The position numbers and the translations under genes are program-made. 64,000 nt of DNA from assembly GCA_041389495.1 (NCBI GenBank), contig JAWKRT010000001.1, positions 2,046,001 through 2,110,000 of the forward strand. The letters run 5' to 3'. Source of the DNA: Myxococcota bacterium. GTDB taxonomy: Bacteria > Myxococcota_A > UBA9160 > UBA4427. The notes under the pieces are model-generated. The model did not search any database. It saw only the letters and a list, made by a program, of their open reading frames with translations, and was not told where the DNA came from. Shown here piece by piece: positions 60,780 to 64,000 of the stretch (the first letter of the stretch is position 1; every line of letters begins with the position of its first letter).

Positions 60780-62143
60780 GCGCGTCCTCCGGCCCGCGCG
60801 CGGCCGGCGAGCGCGTCGACGAGGCGGTCGATGGCGTCGCGGCTCGCGAGCTCGGTCGCGGCGACGAGCACCGCGTCGTCGAGGCCGCCCTCGCCGCGCG
60901 GGCGCTCGGAGAGGTCGAGGCCGCCGACGCATCCCGCGTCGAGCGCGCGCGCGAGCGCCGGCCCGGCGCCGCCCGCGACGCGCACCGCGAACTCGTTGAA
61001 CGAGGGCGCCGCGTGCACGAGCTCGACGCCCGGCGTGTCGGCGACGCGCGCCTTCGCGTACGCGGCCTTCGCGAGGTTCTGCTCCGCGAGCTCGCGCAGG
61101 CCGCGGCGGCCCATCAGCGTCAGGTAGATCGTCGCCATCGTCAGGCACAGGCCCTGGTTCGTGCAGATGTTGCTCGTCGCGCGCTCGCGCCGGATGTGCT
61201 GCTCGCGCGTCGAGAGCGTGAGCACGAAGCCGCGGCGGCCGCGCGCATCCACCGTCTCGCCGACGAGCCGGCCCGGCATCTGTCGCACGCGCTTCTGCGT
61301 CGTCGTCATGAAGCCGAGGTGCGGGCCGCCGAAGCCCATGGGGACGCCGAAGCTCTGCGCCTCGCCGCACACGACGTCGGCGCCCTGCGCGCCGGGCGGG
61401 ACGAGCAGCGCGAGCGAGAGCGCTTCCGCGACGGACGTGACGAGCAGCGCGCCCGCCGCGTGCGCGGCCTCGGCGAGCGCGGGCAGCGCCTCGACGCAGC
61501 CGAAGAAGTTCGGCTGCTGCGCGATCACGCAGGCCGTCGCGTCGTCGACGGCGGAGGCGAGCGTGCGGCCGTCCGCGCCGAGCGGGAGCGTCGCGATCTC
61601 GGTCTCGAGGCCGTCGAGGTAGGTCTCGAGCACGGCGCGGTAGCGCGGGTGGAGACCTTCGCTCACGACGACGCGGGAGCGCCGCGTCGAGCGCATCGCC
61701 ATCAGCGCGGCCTCGGCGGTCGCCGACGCGCCGTCGTACATCGACGCGTTCGACACCTCCATCCCGGTGAGCGACGACATCATCGTCTGCCACTCGAAGA
61801 TGGTCTGCAGCGTTCCCTGGCTGATCTCGGCCTGGTAGGGCGTGTACGCGGTGGTGAACTCGGCGCGCGAGACGAGCGCGTCGATCGCGCTCGGGATCCA
61901 GTGCGCGTAGGTGCCCGCGCCGAGGAACCAGTCGTGCGTCTCGAGGTTCGCGTTGCGCGCGGCGAGCCGCGAGAGCTCGCGCGTCACCTCGAGCTCGCTC
62001 GCGGCGACGGGCAGGTCGAGCGGCCGCGCGAGGCGGTGCTTCTCGGGGATCGGCGCGAACAGGGCCTCGACGCTCGCGACGTCGATCGCCTCGAGCATGC
62101 GGGCGACGTCCTCGTCGGTGTGGGGGATGTAGCGGAAGCTCAC
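60776..62143 (-). CDS. gcvPA: glycine dehydrogenase (decarboxylating) subunit 1
   Basis: This 455-aa protein is the P1 subunit of glycine dehydrogenase: YIPHTDEDVARMLEAI, YTPYQAEISQGTLQ, SNASMYDGASATAEA, GEAQSFGVPMGFGGPHLG. It pairs with gcvPB. It starts with GTG overlapping the gcvH stop (GTGA), so P1 is translated with GcvH. Confidence 0.95.
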   Translation of the reverse strand: MSFRYIPHTDEDVARMLEAIDVASVEALFAPIPEKHRLARPLDLPVAASELEVTRELSRLAARNANLETHDWFLGAGTYAHWIPSAIDALVSRAEFTTAYTPYQAEISQGTLQTIFEWQTMMSSLTGMEVSNASMYDGASATAEAALMAMRSTRRSRVVVSEGLHPRYRAVLETYLDGLETEIATLPLGADGRTLASAVDDATACVIAQQPNFFGCVEALPALAEAAHAAGALLVTSVAEALSLALLVPPGAQGADVVCGEAQSFGVPMGFGGPHLGFMTTTQKRVRQMPGRLVGETVDARGRRGFVLTLSTREQHIRRERATSNICTNQGLCLTMATIYLTLMGRRGLRELAEQNLAKAAYAKARVADTPGVELVHAAPSFNEFAVRVAGGAGPALARALDAGCVGGLDLSERPRGEGGLDDAVLVAATELASRDAIDRLVDALAGRARAGGRA

Positions 62144-62538
62144 TCCTGGCGATCCTTGATGTACTGGAGGTAGTCGGCCGAGTTCATCAGCGAGTCGAAC
62201 TCGCCCGTGTCCGACGGCTCGATCACGATCATCCAGCCGTCCCCGTAGCATGACTCGTTGATCGCCTCGGGCGAATCGGCGAGGTCCTCGTTCACTTCCA
62301 CGACCTCGCCCGAGATCGGCGCGTAGAGGTCGGAGACCGCCTTCACCGACTCGACGACGCCGAACGTGTCGCCCTGCTGGAGCGTCGTGCCGACCGTCGG
62401 CAGCTCGACGAACACGATGTCGCCGAGCTGGTCCTGTGCGTAGTCGGTGATGCCGACGTAGGCGCGCTTCCCCTCGACGCGCACCCACTCGTCCTCGCTG
62501 CTGTAGAAGTTCTCGTCGGGGAGCTCGTAGTCGGCCAC
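62140..62538 (-). CDS. gcvH: glycine cleavage system H protein
   Basis: This 132-aa H protein has the lipoylation Lys66 in GVVESVKAVSD and the strand pattern of lipoyl domains. It shuttles the aminomethyl group between P, T and L proteins. The GTG start is preceded by AGGAGG. It lies 48 bp after gcvT. The L protein and lipoyl ligase are not in the window. Confidence 0.95.
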   Translation of the reverse strand: MADYELPDENFYSSEDEWVRVEGKRAYVGITDYAQDQLGDIVFVELPTVGTTLQQGDTFGVVESVKAVSDLYAPISGEVVEVNEDLADSPEAINESCYGDGWMIVIEPSDTGEFDSLMNSADYLQYIKDRQE

Positions 62539-62586
62539 GCGGAATCCTCCTGCGGCGCGCGCGCTCGCGACGCGCGTGCTCCGCTC

Positions 62587-63711
62587 CTACCGGGCCCTGC
62601 CTCGCGGGGCCCGTGCATCCTGTCGCGCGCGCACGAAGGGAGTCGGCACGACGCGCGCCTCGACGCCGTTCCCGCGGATCTCGACCTGGATCGCGGTGCC
62701 GGCCTCGGCGAACTCGCGACGGATGTAGCCGAGTCCGATGGCTTTGCCGAGGGTGGGCGAGGGCGCGCCCGACGTGACGGCGCCGATCGCACCGCCGCCG
62801 GCGGAGGCCGGCGCGAGCAGCGGGTAGCCGGCCCGCGCGACGCCGCGGCCGACCAGCTCGAAGCCGACGAGCCGGCGCGCATGCCCCTCGGCCGCGCGCT
62901 TCTCGATCGCCTCGGCGCCGAGGAACCCGCCGCGCTCGCGCTTCACGAAGCGGTCGAGCCCGGCCTCGAGCGGCGAGGTCTCGTCGTCGAGCTCGTGGCC
63001 GTAGAGCGGGAGCGCCGCCTCGAGCCGCAGCGTGTCGCGGGCGCCGAGGCCGCAGGGCTCGGCGCCCGCCTCGACGAGCGCCTCGAAGACGCGCGCGACG
63101 TCGCCCGCGCCGACGTAGACCTCGTAGCCGTCGGAGCCCGTGTAGCCGGTGCGCGAGACGATGGCCTCGATGCCGCCCACGACGAGCGCCGGCGCGAAGC
63201 GGAAGCGGCGGATGCCGGGCGCGTCGGTCGCGCCGATCGCGACGAGCTTCTGCGGCGCCTCGGGCCCCTGCACGGCGAGCAGCCCCGTCTCGGCGCTCCG
63301 GTCGCGCACGCCCGCGTCCTCGGGCGCGTGCGCGAGGATCCACGCCAGGTCCTTCTCGATGTTGGCGGCGTTCACGCACAGGAAGAAGACGTCGTCGGCG
63401 ACGCGGTAGACGGTGACGTCGTCGACCACGCCGCCGCCGTCGTTGCACAGGAGCCCGTAGCGGACGGCGCCGTGCGCGAGCGTGTCGACCGGGCAGGTGA
63501 GCAGCCGCTCGAGCGTCGCCGCGGCGGCCGGGCCCGAGAAGTGGATCTGGCCCATGTGCGACACGTCGAAGACGCCCGCGCGCTCGCGCACGGCGGCGTG
63601 CTCGTGCTTGATGCCCGCGTACTGCACGGGCATCTCGAAGCCGCCGAACTCGACGAGCCTCGCACCGAGCGCGGCGTGCACGGCGTGGAGAGGGGTGCGG
63701 CGGAGTCCCAT
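62587..63711 (-). CDS. gcvT: aminomethyltransferase (glycine cleavage T protein)
   Basis: This 374-aa T protein has GGFEMPVQYAGIKHEH, FDVSHMGQIHFSG, YGLLCNDGGGVVDDVTVYR and RTGYTGSDGYE, and ends with the RNGVEARVVP barrel. It forms methylene-tetrahydrofolate and ammonia. It lies six bases after the folD stop, so folD supplies the enzyme that next oxidises methylene-tetrahydrofolate. Confidence 0.95.
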   Translation of the reverse strand: MGLRRTPLHAVHAALGARLVEFGGFEMPVQYAGIKHEHAAVRERAGVFDVSHMGQIHFSGPAAAATLERLLTCPVDTLAHGAVRYGLLCNDGGGVVDDVTVYRVADDVFFLCVNAANIEKDLAWILAHAPEDAGVRDRSAETGLLAVQGPEAPQKLVAIGATDAPGIRRFRFAPALVVGGIEAIVSRTGYTGSDGYEVYVGAGDVARVFEALVEAGAEPCGLGARDTLRLEAALPLYGHELDDETSPLEAGLDRFVKRERGGFLGAEAIEKRAAEGHARRLVGFELVGRGVARAGYPLLAPASAGGGAIGAVTSGAPSPTLGKAIGLGYIRREFAEAGTAIQVEIRGNGVEARVVPTPFVRARQDARAPRGRAR

Positions 63712-63717
63712 GCCGGC

Positions 63718-64000
63718 CTACACGCCCTTGCGCTTGCGGTACGCGCGCACGGTGTTGCGCAGCAGCATCGTGATCGTCATCGGGCCGATGCCGCGGCGCG
63801 ACGGCGTGAGGATGCCGGCCACGCCGATCGCGTTCTCGAAGTCGACGTCGCCGACGAGCGCGCCGTCGACCTCGGAGACGCCGACGTCCATCACCGCCGC
63901 GCCCGGTCGGATCCAGTCGGCCTTCACCATGCGCGGCACGCCCGCGGCCGCGACGATCACGTCGGCCGTGCGGCACAGGCCGGGCAGGTCGCGCGTGCGC
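63718..64000 (-). CDS. folD: FolD methylene-tetrahydrofolate dehydrogenase/cyclohydrolase, partial
   Basis: Only the last 93 codons are present; the gene runs off the right edge. The visible part has TADVIVAAAGVPRMV, AVMDVGVSEVDGALVGDVDF and the end RRGIGPMTITMLLRNTV, where Arg-Gly replaces the usual Gly-Gly in GGVGPMT. It heads the operon folD, gcvT, gcvH, gcvPA, gcvPB and would oxidise methylene-tetrahydrofolate from the T protein. This links glycine breakdown to one-carbon units. Confidence 0.9.
   Translation of the reverse strand, partial: RTRDLPGLCRTADVIVAAAGVPRMVKADWIRPGAAVMDVGVSEVDGALVGDVDFENAIGVAGILTPSRRGIGPMTITMLLRNTVRAYRKRKGV

Overview
The window is one gene-dense stretch of very GC-rich bacterial DNA with many ATGA/GTGA translational couplings and frequent GTG starts. 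Several traits point to a Gram-negative host: an exosortase with a PEP-CTERM substrate, a TolC/HlyD/ABC exporter and ornithine-lipid genes. It also carries F420-type luciferase-like oxidoreductases, a two-subunit glycine dehydrogenase and a selenocysteine tRNA. Together these suggest an uncultured deltaproteobacterial or Myxococcota/Binatota-like organism. That placement is inference; no rRNA lies in the window.

The clearest theme is steroid (cholesterol-type) catabolism, previously best known from mycobacteria and rhodococci. 1.7-2.8 kb holds a KshB-like reductase. 9.9-18.9 kb holds a KstR-like TetR regulator followed by chsH2, chsH1, ltp2, fadA5 and an SDR, then the convergent acyl-CoA dehydrogenase pair chsE1/chsE2 and an LLM oxidoreductase. 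Two 14-bp palindromes fitting the published KstR pattern TnnAACnnGTTnnA lie exactly at the TetR promoter and in the chsE2/LLM divergent promoter. 44.6-49.5 kb holds a second steroid block (LLM, SDR, ltp3, ltp4 and two DUF35 proteins). Around these are two acyl-CoA ligases, a double-hotdog dehydratase, a class III CoA-transferase, a lone 3Fe-4S ferredoxin and another SDR.

The rest, in order: exosortase and a partial partner (0-1.3 kb); a four-gene operon of unknown purpose with a DUF455 ferritin-like protein, an ATP-grasp enzyme, an EEP phosphoesterase and a HAD phosphatase (2.8-6.9 kb); a BNR-repeat/MoaD-like pair and a methyltransferase/MarR pair (7-9.8 kb); a YHS protein (18.9-19.4 kb) and a membrane operon ending in a VTT-ATP-grasp fusion and a ferric-reductase/Rieske protein (19.5-24.1 kb); olsB-olsA-DinB (24.4-26.7 kb); a prepilin-like protein and a CHASE2-HD-GYP protein (27.4-30.7 kb); an NhaR-like regulator, two HPF-like proteins and a TolC-HlyD-ABC exporter whose ATPase has lost key catalytic residues (35.4-42.2 kb); tRNA-Ala, tRNA-Leu, a MoeB/rhodanese protein, a UvrA paralogue, an EAL protein and an HPF (49.6-56 kb); selC, a PEP-CTERM protein and a MerR-TPR protein (56.3-58.7 kb); and a folD-gcvT-gcvH-gcvPA-gcvPB operon at the right edge.

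The best candidates for undescribed biology are the DUF455/ATP-grasp/EEP/HAD operon, the VTT-ATP-grasp membrane operon and the degenerate-ATPase exporter with its HPF-like neighbours. I see no CRISPR array, insertion sequence or prophage.
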